A stretch of DNA of 64,000 nt from contig CAYGPR010000014.1 of assembly GCA_964351985.1 (NCBI GenBank), positions 18,497 to 82,496 on the forward strand. The letters run 5' to 3'. The notes beneath the pieces were generated by a model. The model saw nothing but the letters and a program-made list of their open reading frames with translations, searched no databases and was not told the origin of the DNA. This DNA comes from Meishania sp964351985. Lineage in GTDB: Bacteria > Bacteroidota > Bacteroidia > Flavobacteriales > Flavobacteriaceae. Position 1 is the stretch's first letter. The number at the start of each line of letters is the position of its first letter. The position numbers and the translations under genes were made by a program. This document shows, piece after piece, positions 8,652-16,744 of this stretch.

Positions 8652-10433
8652 TTAAAAAAAGTCGCTTCTTTTTTTACTTCTTCGTTTTCCTGAATGGCTG
8701 GCGGTGCCTTTTGATGTGCTTCGATCCCGTCCTTTACTGCGACCTCTGTCTTTTCCGCCGCGACCTTTATCTTTAAATCTTCTGCCACGATTTGCTCCAC
8801 CGCCGCCAGAACCACCGGGCGTCTTGGAAACTTCGACATTGACAAACCGTCCGTCAACTTTGAACTCGGTAAATGTAGATAGTACTTTTTCGGTATCTGA
8901 AGCTTCTGTATTGAAGAATGAAAAACTATCCTTAACGTCCACTTTGTAAATAGCATCTCGGCCCAAATCCAAAGTATCTTTTAAAAAGTCTTTTAGCGAC
9001 ATCCAATCATACCCGTCTTTCTCGCCGACATTAATGAAATATCGTACCGAACCATCTGAACTATTTCCACCTCTTGATCTTTCACCACCACGTTCTCCGC
9101 GACCAGTGTCCACAGAATTTAAGTCTTGTGCTTTGTTGTAATAGTTAAAGAAACGGGTAAATTCGACCGAAACAATCTTTTTAATCAATTCTTCACGGTC
9201 GATACCTTGTAGTACGTCATTTATTGCCGGAAGATAATGCTCTACATCCTTATTGATTTCGGTATCTTTTATCTTATTGGCCAAATGATAGAGCTGTATT
9301 TCACAGATTTCCATTCCCGTAGGAATCTTTTTGGACACGAACTGTTGTTTTATCTTATTTTCAATGGATTTAATTTTTCGGAGTTCGCTACGTGTAACGA
9401 TTACCATTGAAACCCCTGATTTTCCGGCCCTGCCCGTACGTCCACTACGGTGGGTATACGTCTCGATTTCATCGGGAAGTTGGTAATTGATAACATGTGT
9501 AATGTCATCTACATCGATGCCACGGGCGGCGACATCGGTTGCTACCAACATTTGGATCTGTTTTTTTCGAAAGGAGTTCATGACCAAGTCACGCTGGTTC
9601 TGACTCAAATCACCATGTAGTGCTCCGGCATTGTACCCATCCTCAATGAGTTTTTCAGCGACTTTTTGGGTGTCGCGTTTGGTTCTACAAAACACCACCG
9701 AGAAGATATCAGGATTGGTGTCGGCCAGTCTTTTCAAAGCAGGGTAGCGATCTCTACCGCCCACAACATAGTATTCGTGCTGTACGGTATCGACTCCTGA
9801 ATTTTTGGTGCCAACGGTTATTTCTTGGGGGGAATGCATGAATTTTTTGGCGATGACCGATACTTCCTTGGGCATGGTTGCGGAGAACAGCCAAGTTGAT
9901 TTTTCCTCTGGCGTATTCGAAAGTATGTCTTTTATATCCTCGAAAAAGCCCATGTTGAGCATTTCATCGGCCTCATCTAAAATACAATAATCGATTTTTG
10001 AAATGTCGACCAATCGGCGACCTATCATATCTTTCATCCGACCGGGCGTGGCAACGATGATCTGTGCTCCCCGTTTAATTTGCCTGGCCTGTTCCGTAAT
10101 ACTCGCTCCACCATAAATGGCAACCACGTTGATATTCTTTTCGTACTTACTGTATAATTGAAGTTCGTTCGTAATCTGCAAACATAGTTCTCGGGTAGGT
10201 GAGAGTATCAAACCTTGTGTCGTTCGGCTATTACTATCGATTTTTTGAATCAGCGGAAAACCGAAGGCAGCGGTCTTTCCGGTACCTGTTTGGGCGAGTG
10301 CGACCAAATCGGTCTCGCCTTCCAATAAAATAGGGATTGCTTTTTCCTGTACTTCCGAAGGGGTCTCAAAACCCATGTCGGATACAGCATCTAGTAGGGA
10401 CTTTTGTAGCCCTAGTGCTTCAAACTTTGTCAT
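8652..10433 (-). CDS. DEAD-box RNA helicase with DbpA-type and RGG-rich tail
   Basis: 593-residue ATP-dependent RNA helicase of the DeaD/CshA group, acting in ribosome assembly, mRNA decay and cold adaptation. Core motifs in order: AQTGTGKT (I), PTRELCLQ (Ia), DEADEM (II), SATMP (III), RGIDVDDI (V) and HRSGRTGRAG (VI). After the core, about residues 455-535 resemble the DbpA RNA-binding domain, and the last 60 residues are a Gly/Arg/Lys-rich, probably disordered tail (GGGGANRGRRFKDKGRGG) ending KKRSDFF. A roughly 100-nt leader with paired inverted repeats precedes the ATG at 10433. Monocistronic by context. Confidence 0.95.
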   Translation of the reverse strand: MTKFEALGLQKSLLDAVSDMGFETPSEVQEKAIPILLEGETDLVALAQTGTGKTAAFGFPLIQKIDSNSRTTQGLILSPTRELCLQITNELQLYSKYEKNINVVAIYGGASITEQARQIKRGAQIIVATPGRMKDMIGRRLVDISKIDYCILDEADEMLNMGFFEDIKDILSNTPEEKSTWLFSATMPKEVSVIAKKFMHSPQEITVGTKNSGVDTVQHEYYVVGGRDRYPALKRLADTNPDIFSVVFCRTKRDTQKVAEKLIEDGYNAGALHGDLSQNQRDLVMNSFRKKQIQMLVATDVAARGIDVDDITHVINYQLPDEIETYTHRSGRTGRAGKSGVSMVIVTRSELRKIKSIENKIKQQFVSKKIPTGMEICEIQLYHLANKIKDTEINKDVEHYLPAINDVLQGIDREELIKKIVSVEFTRFFNYYNKAQDLNSVDTGRGERGGERSRGGNSSDGSVRYFINVGEKDGYDWMSLKDFLKDTLDLGRDAIYKVDVKDSFSFFNTEASDTEKVLSTFTEFKVDGRFVNVEVSKTPGGSGGGGANRGRRFKDKGRGGKDRGRSKGRDRSTSKGTASHSGKRRSKKRSDFF

Positions 10434-10445
10434 TTGTGTTATAAT

Positions 10446-10511
10446 TAATCGCTAATAGGTGTGTTGCTTAGAGCGATTATCGAATATAACCCAGTGGACT
10501 CAGTGCAACAC
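10446..10511 (-). promoter_or_regulatory. Structured leader of the DEAD-box helicase mRNA (possible pseudoknot)
   Basis: Two perfect inverted repeats interlock: TAATCGCT at 10446-10453 with AGCGATTA at 10472-10479 (8 bp), and GTGTTGC at 10461-10467 with GCAACAC at 10505-10511 (7 bp). Each helix has one arm inside the loop of the other, the topology of an H-type pseudoknot or of two competing hairpins. It lies between the probable promoter and the start codon. Its regulatory role is inference. Confidence 0.4.
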
Positions 10512-10540
10512 CTGCCATACCGGCGGCGTTTTTAAAGCGG

Positions 10541-10548
10541 CAAAGGTA
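10541..10548 (-). promoter_or_regulatory. Probable -7 promoter element of the helicase gene
   Basis: On the minus strand this reads TACCTTTG, an exact match to the Bacteroidota consensus TAnnTTTG. It is 108 bp upstream of the ATG, implying a leader of about 100 nt. No good -33 TTG is seen at ideal spacing. Confidence 0.5.
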
Positions 10549-10588
10549 CTGTAAATTATTGACATAATTTTAGAACTGGTCAATAAGG

Positions 10589-11248
10589 TCAAGGGGCAAG
10601 CATATATCCATAAGTAGACATAAATATTCCGACGATTCCAAAAACTATCATAAGAACGATAAAGGCTTTCTGAAGCTTGGGATTGTCGTAGATAATGATA
10701 CATACTGCACCAAGTACGATACTAATTTGGAAGAACAACATGCCCAGATCGAATTTTTTAGTTGCCGTATCATATTCATCCGCGAGTCGTTCCCATTCTT
10801 TGACACCGACAATTTTGCCCATTTCACCATCAAGATCTTGCGCCCACTCCTGTTTAGGAATATTGGCCGAACCAATTAAAATCTCTATTTTTTCCGACCC
10901 ATATTTCTTGATATTACTCTTTGTTTCTGTAATTTTTGATAGTACGACGGACTGTTTATCATCAGGTACGAGTCCAGTACTTATTAAAGTTTGTAAATAG
11001 TCGAGTTCGCTTTCCATTAAACTTTCCTTAATACTTTTCGATTGGTACCAACTTGAATAATTGACTACCTTATTATGGGCAATCATCATTTCTTCTTCCA
11101 ATTCACCGTTGACCATCTGTGAAATGGCCATGAGTGCAGCAAAGAAGGCGATAAGCACCCCGCCGATCGCTTCGGCACGTTCCGAGGCGACCGATACTTC
11201 GACCATATCTTTCTTGGGTACATTGGTATTTTGAATTTCTTCGGGCAT
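10589..11248 (-). CDS. DUF4337-like membrane protein
   Basis: 219 residues with one membrane helix near the N terminus (about 28-48, AIGGVLIAFFAALMAISQMV), a charged helical middle and two C-terminal helices (about 165-187 and 192-216). The layout and the N-terminal helix entering a polar SSWYQSKSIKE region resemble DUF4337 proteins; function unknown. It starts 1 bp after the rdgB stop codon, so it is almost certainly translated from the same message. Confidence 0.8.
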   Translation of the reverse strand: MPEEIQNTNVPKKDMVEVSVASERAEAIGGVLIAFFAALMAISQMVNGELEEEMMIAHNKVVNYSSWYQSKSIKESLMESELDYLQTLISTGLVPDDKQSVVLSKITETKSNIKKYGSEKIEILIGSANIPKQEWAQDLDGEMGKIVGVKEWERLADEYDTATKKFDLGMLFFQISIVLGAVCIIIYDNPKLQKAFIVLMIVFGIVGIFMSTYGYMLAP

Positions 11249-11249
11249 C

Positions 11250-11825
11250 CTACTGTTTTTTAAGATATGTTATCAATTCTTTAACGGCCTTGCCGCGATG
11301 GCCAATTACATTTTTAATCGCCAAGGGCAGTTGGGCAAAAGTAAGGTCATAGCCTAGTGGCATGAAAATAGGATCGTACCCAAAACCATTACTTCCTAGT
11401 TTTTCGTTGATTATGGTTCCCTCAACGGCACCTTCGAATGGGGTACTGATGCCGTTCAGGTTCAAGTGTATGATTGTTTTGAACCGAGCGTTTCGGTTTT
11501 TTATATTTTTTAACTCCATCAATACTTTATCCATATTGGCCTCGGTGTTTTTTTCTTTCCCGGAATATCTTGCGGAATACACTCCCGGATTACCGTCAAG
11601 GGCATCGACCAAAAGTCCTGTATCATCTGCGAAGCAATCGTACCCATAGTTTCGGGTCACGAAATCGGCCTTGATTTTTGCATTTTCTTCTAAAGTAGCC
11701 CCTGTTTCCGGTATTTCCTCAAAACATTGAATATCGTTCAAAGATAAAAGTTCTATATGTTTCGGAAGCAAGGGTCTTACCTCTTCAAGCTTGTTATGAT
11801 TGTGGGTGGCAAAGACCAATTTCAT
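11250..11825 (-). CDS. rdgB: dITP/XTP pyrophosphatase (non-canonical purine NTPase)
   Basis: 191 residues, HAM1/RdgB family: hydrolyses dITP, ITP and XTP to monophosphates and so keeps deaminated purines out of DNA. Visible: FATHNHNKLEEV (substrate loop, about 5-16), ENAKIKA, FADDTGLLVDALDGNPGVYSARY (general base Asp and metal-binding region), FGYDPIF and IGHRGKAV near the C terminus. Full length for the family. First gene of a two-gene unit with the DUF4337-like gene (1-bp gap). Confidence 0.96.
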   Translation of the reverse strand: MKLVFATHNHNKLEEVRPLLPKHIELLSLNDIQCFEEIPETGATLEENAKIKADFVTRNYGYDCFADDTGLLVDALDGNPGVYSARYSGKEKNTEANMDKVLMELKNIKNRNARFKTIIHLNLNGISTPFEGAVEGTIINEKLGSNGFGYDPIFMPLGYDLTFAQLPLAIKNVIGHRGKAVKELITYLKKQ

Positions 11826-11877
11826 CGAATGCAGATAAATTTGTTTGGAAAGCTCTCAAAAATAGTAATTTTATCGA

Positions 11878-12330
11878 ATGCAATTAAAAGTGCCACCCGT
11901 CATCGTGCTGTTTACTTTTGGACTCGCCATGTATCTCTTAGATCGCCTGCTGCCTTTTGGCGAATTCGATTTTTTCGGAAGAACGTATTTGAAGGCTTTT
12001 CTACTATGTGGGGCAGTATTGATAAGTCTTATTGCCTTGGCCCAGTTCTATATATCCAAGACCACCGTCGACCCAACTAAACCAAATACCTCATCGCAAT
12101 TGGTAGCCAATGGAATTTATGCCTATACTAGAAATCCCATGTACTTGGCGATGTTGTTGCTACTCTTGGGTTTGGGTATTCACTTGGGCAATGCCTTCAA
12201 CATTCTTCTAGCAGCCGGTTTCGTTGCCTACATGAACCATTTTCAGATTATACCCGAGGAGCGTGCTTTATTGAAAATTTTTGGAAAGGATTACCAGCGA
12301 TATTTGGTCGAAGTAAGAAGATGGTTTTAA
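11878..12330 (+). CDS. Isoprenylcysteine carboxyl methyltransferase-like membrane methylase
   Basis: 150 residues with four hydrophobic segments and the conserved C-terminal core of the ICMT/PEMT family: GIYAYTRNPMYLAMLLLLLG (about 78-97) and the RALLKIFGKDYQRYLVEVRRWF tail (about 129-150). These bacterial proteins are integral membrane SAM-dependent methyltransferases with unknown, probably lipid or small-molecule, substrates. It is divergent from rdgB (starts 52 bp apart). Confidence 0.85.
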   Translation: MQLKVPPVIVLFTFGLAMYLLDRLLPFGEFDFFGRTYLKAFLLCGAVLISLIALAQFYISKTTVDPTKPNTSSQLVANGIYAYTRNPMYLAMLLLLLGLGIHLGNAFNILLAAGFVAYMNHFQIIPEERALLKIFGKDYQRYLVEVRRWF

Positions 12331-12463
12331 TATTTATCGGATTGCTTTTGAGGATTTATAAGTTTTAACCCCCTTAAAATATGAAATTCCTATTAAAATA
12401 GTAGGTTTAAGGAATAGGGATAACTTTTGATAACATTCCGTCAATTCGGTCGAAATTAATTTT

Positions 12464-12471
12464 TACTTTTA
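12464..12471 (+). promoter_or_regulatory. Possible -7 promoter element of the serA fusion gene
   Basis: TACTTTTA, one mismatch from TAnnTTTG, 57 bp upstream of the ATG in a 198-bp AT-rich spacer with no other obvious feature apart from a short CCTATT...AATAGTAGG hairpin near 12400. Confidence 0.3.
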
Positions 12472-12528
12472 TCGCTTAATTTTTATGAACCTAAGATAGC
12501 TTGCCTGTCAAAGCGGAAGTCTGAAAAT

Positions 12529-14421
12529 ATGGTAGAAGTGGGTAGAAAGTATGTATTCGATTTTGATAGTACGTTGACGAGGGTAGAGGCCTTGGATGTT
12601 TTGGCGGAAATGACCCTGCAGGGAAAATCGAACAAGGAGGAGATCATTTCCGAAATCCAAAAAATTACCAATTTGGGGATCGACGGAGATATTTCGTTTA
12701 CCGAATCTTTGGAGCGTCGGATAAAACTTTTGAATGCAAATAAATCGGATTTGAATGGATTGGTCGAAGAACTTCGCCAAAAAATCTCTAAATCCATCGA
12801 ATCCAACAAAGAGTTTTTTGAAAAGTTCGCGGATGATATTTATGTTATATCCTGTGGATTCAAGGAGTTTATCGACCCTATCGTTAAAGATTACAACATA
12901 CCTTCTGATCGGGTGTATGCCAATACGTTCAAGTTCGATGGAGACGAAAACATCGTGGGCTTCGACGAGAACAACCCATTGTCACAGCATAATGGTAAAA
13001 TCGAATGCCTGAAGCAGATGGATCTTGACGGCGAGGTGCAGGTTATCGGTGATGGCTACAGTGATTATGTCATGCGCGAGGCGGGTATCGCGGATAAATT
13101 TTTCGCATATACCGAAAATGTACACCGTGAAAAGGCAGCAAACAATGCAGATCATGTGACTCCTAATATGGACGAGTTTCTTTTTGTGAACGACCTGCCT
13201 AGAAATATCTCTTATCCCAAGAATCGAATCAAGATATTATTGTTGGAAAACGTTCACCCGGCGGCCTTTGATAATCTGTCAGAAGACGGGTTTTCGGTGG
13301 AGTTGGTAAAACATAGTCTTTCTGAGGAGGAGTTGATAGAAAAAATCAAAGGTGTACACGTTTTGGGCATTCGCTCCAAGACCCAAGTAACCGAGAAAGT
13401 TCTAGATGCCGCAAATAAATTATTGGTCGTCGGTGCCTTCTGTATCGGCACAACCCAAATAGATTTAGATTATTGCCGAAAAAAAGGGGTAGTTGTTTTT
13501 AATGCTCCGTATAGTAATACCCGTTCGGTGGTGGAAATGGCCATCGGTCAGATAATCATGCTGATGCGGAGTATTTTCCCAAGAAGTACAGAAATCCACA
13601 ACGGCCAATGGCAAAAAACAGCTGCAGGCTCTCGTGAGGTACGTGGCAAGAATCTTGGTATTGTCGGCTACGGGAATATCGGAAAACAACTATCGGTACT
13701 GGCCGAGGCTATCGGAATGCGCGTTTATTATTATGATATCGATGACAGTTTGGCCCTCGGCAATGCCAAAAAATGCAATACGCTCGAAGACTTGCTCAAC
13801 ATTTCCGATGTCGTTACGCTACACATCGACGATAACCCCGCCAATAAGAATTTTATCGGCGAACGTGAAATCAACCAAATGAAAAACGGGGCGATGCTGA
13901 TCAACCTTTCTCGAGGTTTTGTGGTCGATATCAATGCCTTGGCCAATTCCCTAAAAAGTGGCAAACTGGCCGGTGCCGCTGTTGATGTCTATCCAGAAGA
14001 ACCGGCGGCCAATGGGGAATTCCGTACCGAGCTTCAGGGACTGGAAAATGTAATTTTGACTCCGCATATCGGGGGAAGCACCGAAGAGGCCCAACGTGAC
14101 ATTGCCGATTTCGTGCCCAACAAGATTATGGAATATATTAATTCAGGAAACACGGTGGACGCTGTCAATTTTCCCAATATTCGACTGCCCAAACAGCAGA
14201 ATGCACATCGCTTTTTGCACATTCACAAAAACGTACCGGGAATCATGGCCAAGATCAACGAAGTATTGGCAAAATACGAGATGAACATTACGGGGCAATA
14301 CCTTTCCACGGATAATGAAGTCGGGTATGTAATCTCCGATTTGGATAAGGAGTACAATAAGGAAGTGATCAAGGCACTTAAGAATGTTGAGAACACTATT
14401 AAATTTCGGGTGTTGTATTAA
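12529..14421 (+). CDS. serA: Fused phosphoserine phosphatase-like HAD / D-3-phosphoglycerate dehydrogenase
   Basis: 630 residues joining two steps of serine synthesis. Residues 1-225 form a HAD-IB phosphatase of the SerB type with all four motifs: DFDST (nucleophile D11, D13), S108 in ISCG, K157, and GDGYSD (174-179). Residues about 235-545 are phosphoglycerate dehydrogenase: NAD fold LGIVGYGNIGKQL and catalytic His in TPHIGGSTEEAQ. About 555-630 is an ACT domain (HIHKNVPGIMAKINEVL...), the usual serine-sensing regulatory module. No serC is nearby. Both halves look catalytically intact, so the protein may oxidise 3-phosphoglycerate and dephosphorylate phosphoserine; the phosphatase activity is inferred. 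One uninterrupted frame, so not an assembly artefact. Confidence 0.93.
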   Translation: MVEVGRKYVFDFDSTLTRVEALDVLAEMTLQGKSNKEEIISEIQKITNLGIDGDISFTESLERRIKLLNANKSDLNGLVEELRQKISKSIESNKEFFEKFADDIYVISCGFKEFIDPIVKDYNIPSDRVYANTFKFDGDENIVGFDENNPLSQHNGKIECLKQMDLDGEVQVIGDGYSDYVMREAGIADKFFAYTENVHREKAANNADHVTPNMDEFLFVNDLPRNISYPKNRIKILLLENVHPAAFDNLSEDGFSVELVKHSLSEEELIEKIKGVHVLGIRSKTQVTEKVLDAANKLLVVGAFCIGTTQIDLDYCRKKGVVVFNAPYSNTRSVVEMAIGQIIMLMRSIFPRSTEIHNGQWQKTAAGSREVRGKNLGIVGYGNIGKQLSVLAEAIGMRVYYYDIDDSLALGNAKKCNTLEDLLNISDVVTLHIDDNPANKNFIGEREINQMKNGAMLINLSRGFVVDINALANSLKSGKLAGAAVDVYPEEPAANGEFRTELQGLENVILTPHIGGSTEEAQRDIADFVPNKIMEYINSGNTVDAVNFPNIRLPKQQNAHRFLHIHKNVPGIMAKINEVLAKYEMNITGQYLSTDNEVGYVISDLDKEYNKEVIKALKNVENTIKFRVLY

Positions 14422-14457
14422 AAGCCCCATCCCGGCCTTCCCCTCAAGGGAAGGAGA
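14422..14457. repeat. C/G-rich intergenic hairpin element after serA
   Basis: Directly after the serA stop, arms CCTTCCC (14436-14442) and GGGAAGG (14448-14454) form a 7-bp stem with loop CTCAA, preceded by GCCCCATCCCGG. It is strikingly C/G-rich for this AT-rich genome and resembles short dispersed repeats of Flavobacteriia. It is not followed by a T run, so a terminator role is doubtful. Confidence 0.5.
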
Positions 14458-14477
14458 AAAAAACTACATAATGTGAG

Positions 14478-14816
14478 ATGATCAGCAAACAAAATTCCAA
14501 AACCTACAAATGGGGCGCTGATTGTGACAGTTGGATTTTCGTGGATACCAACGATTTGTCCGTAAAAATGGAATCCATGCCCCCACGGACAAAGGAAAAA
14601 CGTCACTTTCATTCAAAAGCACAACAATTCTTTTTTGTTTTAAATGGAAAAGCGACATTCTATGTGGATGATAAAATCGAATCCGTAGGTAAAGACCAAG
14701 GAATTTTAATCGACCCGATGCAAGAGCATTATATTGAAAACGAAACTGAAAATACATTGGAGTTTTTGGTAATCTCTCAACCTACCACAAATAATGATCG
14801 GACAACAATAGAATAG
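14478..14816 (+). CDS. Cupin-domain protein
   Basis: 112 residues forming one small cupin barrel. The first cupin motif reads KRHFHSKAQQFFFVLNG (about 35-51) with His residues positioned to bind a metal; the second is VGKDQGILIDPMQEHYIENE (about 73-92). Stand-alone cupins of this kind are isomerases, dioxygenases or ligand sensors; which is unknown. The GNAT acetyltransferase gene follows 5 bp later and is surely cotranscribed. Confidence 0.88.
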   Translation: MISKQNSKTYKWGADCDSWIFVDTNDLSVKMESMPPRTKEKRHFHSKAQQFFFVLNGKATFYVDDKIESVGKDQGILIDPMQEHYIENETENTLEFLVISQPTTNNDRTTIE

Positions 14817-14821
14817 TAAAA

Positions 14822-15277
14822 ATGGTATTTAGAAAAGCAAAGGAAGCGGACTTACCATCGATAATCGAAATGATCGCGGACGATGAATTGGATAAAACAA
14901 GGGAAAACTTCCAAATTCCACTTCCTAAGGAATATGTCAAGGCTTTCAAGAACATCGAATCCGATTCAAATCAAGAACTCATCGTAGTTGAAAATGAGCA
15001 GACCGAAATTATCGGCACTTTACAATTGAGCTTTATTCAGTACTTAACATATCGGGGCGGAGTAAGAGCTCAAATTGAAGCGGTCAGAATACGAAAAGAC
15101 CAAAGAGGCTGGGGACTTGGGCAAAAAATGTTCGAATGGGCCATAAAAAGAGCAAAGGAGAGAAAAGCCCATTTATTACAACTTACCACGGATAAAAAAA
15201 GACCAAAAGCCATAAAGTTCTATGAAGATTTAGGGTTTAAATCATCTCATGAAGGAATGAAAATGCATTTCTCTTAA
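14822..15277 (+). CDS. GNAT-family N-acetyltransferase
   Basis: 151 residues, single GNAT domain. The acetyl-CoA pyrophosphate-binding loop is DQRGWGLGQKMFEWA (about 99-113, pattern Q/R-x-x-G-x-G/A) and the C-terminal KFYEDLGFKSSHEGMKM strand-helix unit is typical. Transfers acetyl from acetyl-CoA to an amine; substrate unknown. The 5-bp gap to the cupin gene suggests a joint task, perhaps small-molecule detoxification, as inference only. Confidence 0.9.
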   Translation: MVFRKAKEADLPSIIEMIADDELDKTRENFQIPLPKEYVKAFKNIESDSNQELIVVENEQTEIIGTLQLSFIQYLTYRGGVRAQIEAVRIRKDQRGWGLGQKMFEWAIKRAKERKAHLLQLTTDKKRPKAIKFYEDLGFKSSHEGMKMHFS

Positions 15278-15297
15278 AAAGACAATTGAGTATAGTT

Positions 15298-15325
15298 CCC
15301 CCCCAGAGGGGGAGTTAGAGGGGGC
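15298..15325. repeat. C/G-tract intergenic repeat between GNAT and rlmH genes
   Basis: Seven Cs (15298-15304), AGA and five Gs make a tight hairpin, followed by a second AGAGGGGGC copy at 15317-15325. This C-tract/G-tract composition is foreign to the AT-rich surroundings and similar in style to the element at 14422. It lies between convergent stop codons and could fold on either strand. Confidence 0.45.
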
Positions 15326-15328
15326 TTC

Positions 15329-15802
15329 TTACCTATGATGATATGGCTCGTTCCTCAAAATCGTAAACGCCCGATAAATCTGTTCCACAACAAAAAGTCG
15401 CACCATTTGATGTGAAAATGTCATTTTTGACAAACTTATTTTTCCTTGCGCTTTTTGATAGATGGTTTCGCTGAAACCATAGGGGCCGCCGATGACAAAT
15501 ACCAATTGTTTGAGGCCCGAATTCATTTTCTTTTGAAGGTACTTTGAAAACTCCATTGAAGAATAGTGCTTTCCATTTTCATCTAAAAGAATCAATGCGT
15601 CCGAGGTATTCAGTTTTTTTAGGATCAATTGGCCTTCTTGTTCCTTTTGCTCTGTCTCCGATAGATTTTTTGTGTTTTTTAGGTCGGGAATAACTTCCAA
15701 TTCGAACTTGACATAATGCTTCAATCGATTTTCATATTCCGAAACCATTTCCCGTAAAGGTTTGCTATCCGTTTTACCGATGGCTAAAAGGCGTATCGTC
15801 AT
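15329..15802 (-). CDS. rlmH: 23S rRNA (pseudouridine1915-N3)-methyltransferase
   Basis: 157-residue SPOUT methyltransferase that methylates pseudouridine 1915 in helix 69 of 23S rRNA on the assembled ribosome. Signature: MTIRLLAIGKTDSKPL at the start, LDENGKHYSS, and the SAM-binding knot VFVIGGPYGFSE (about 101-112) followed by LSKMTFSHQMVRLFVVEQIYRAFTI and the C-terminal PYHHR tail that is invariant in the family. Full length. Divergent from nadC (84 bp between starts). Confidence 0.97.
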   Translation of the reverse strand: MTIRLLAIGKTDSKPLREMVSEYENRLKHYVKFELEVIPDLKNTKNLSETEQKEQEGQLILKKLNTSDALILLDENGKHYSSMEFSKYLQKKMNSGLKQLVFVIGGPYGFSETIYQKAQGKISLSKMTFSHQMVRLFVVEQIYRAFTILRNEPYHHR

Positions 15803-15886
15803 ATTTCAAAAATAGAACATTCAAAGTATTGCTTATGAATTTTGGGCATTGTTTTTAGTAATTTAGCACCATTCAATACCTCATTT

Positions 15887-16744
15887 ATGATATCAAAAGA
15901 GCAGTTCCAGCAAGAAATAGATACTATTATAAAAAACGCCATCCGCGAAGATGTGGGCGATGGCGACCATAGCTCTTTGGCCTGTATTCCGGCAACGGCG
16001 ACGGGGAGGGCCAAACTGTTGGTCAAAGACAATGGAATTATTGCGGGTGTCGATTTCGCAAAACAGGTTTTTAAGTTTGTGGATGCCAACTTAGTTTTAG
16101 ACGTCCATATCACGGATGGTTCAAGAATAAAATATGGGGATATCGCCTTTTACGTAGAAGGAAGTTCTCAAAGTATCTTAAAAGCCGAACGTCTGGTGCT
16201 GAACGCCATGCAACGTATGAGTGCCATAGCGACTAAGACCAAGCATTTCGTCACTTTGTTGGAAGGAACGGGCACTAAGATTTTGGATACTCGAAAGACA
16301 ACCCCTGGAATCAGAGCCTTGGAGAAATGGGCAGTGAAAATAGGGGGTGGTGAAAATCATCGCTTCGCCCTGTACGATATGATAATGCTCAAGGACAATC
16401 ATATCGATTTTGCCGGAGGTATTACCAAAGCCATTGAGAAAACGAAGCAGTATTTAAAGGAAACCGACCGAGACCTGAAGATTATTGTTGAGGCCCGTAA
16501 CCTAGAAGAAATCCGTAAGATTTTACAATCTGAGGGTATCTACCGCATCCTCATCGACAACTTTAACTATGAAGATACGCGCAAGGCCGTTGAACTTATT
16601 GGAGATAGATGTTTGACCGAATCCTCCGGGGGGATCAATGAGAAGACGATTCGTAAATACGCGGAATGTGGTGTGGATTATATTTCCTCGGGCGCTTTGA
16701 CACATTCAGTGCATAATCTTGACTTAAGCCTAAAAGCGGTATAG
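15887..16744 (+). CDS. nadC: Nicotinate-nucleotide pyrophosphorylase (carboxylating)
   Basis: 285 residues. Converts quinolinate and PRPP to nicotinate mononucleotide, CO2 and pyrophosphate in de novo NAD synthesis. Key segments: REDVGDGDHSS near the N terminus, AERLVLNAMQRMSAIAT (about 98-114), DTRKTTPGIRALEKWAVKIGGGENHR (catalytic Arg/Lys/His cluster) and MLKDNHI. The frame stays open back to a TTG at 15842, but the ATG at 15887 gives the normal N terminus (MISKEQFQQEIDTII). Its stop directly abuts the ATG of the next gene, the first of a four-gene run ending in priA. nadA and nadB are not in the window. Confidence 0.95.
   Translation: MISKEQFQQEIDTIIKNAIREDVGDGDHSSLACIPATATGRAKLLVKDNGIIAGVDFAKQVFKFVDANLVLDVHITDGSRIKYGDIAFYVEGSSQSILKAERLVLNAMQRMSAIATKTKHFVTLLEGTGTKILDTRKTTPGIRALEKWAVKIGGGENHRFALYDMIMLKDNHIDFAGGITKAIEKTKQYLKETDRDLKIIVEARNLEEIRKILQSEGIYRILIDNFNYEDTRKAVELIGDRCLTESSGGINEKTIRKYAECGVDYISSGALTHSVHNLDLSLKAV

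Noticed and set aside
8704..8949. Pro/Arg-rich plus-strand frame over the helicase tail
   Set aside because: The Pro/Arg-rich product is the antisense reading of the Gly/Arg-rich tail; no start signal or family.
12529..14421. SerB-SerA fusion as a frame or assembly error
   Set aside because: Single uninterrupted frame with full motif sets on both sides and no ambiguity in the bases.
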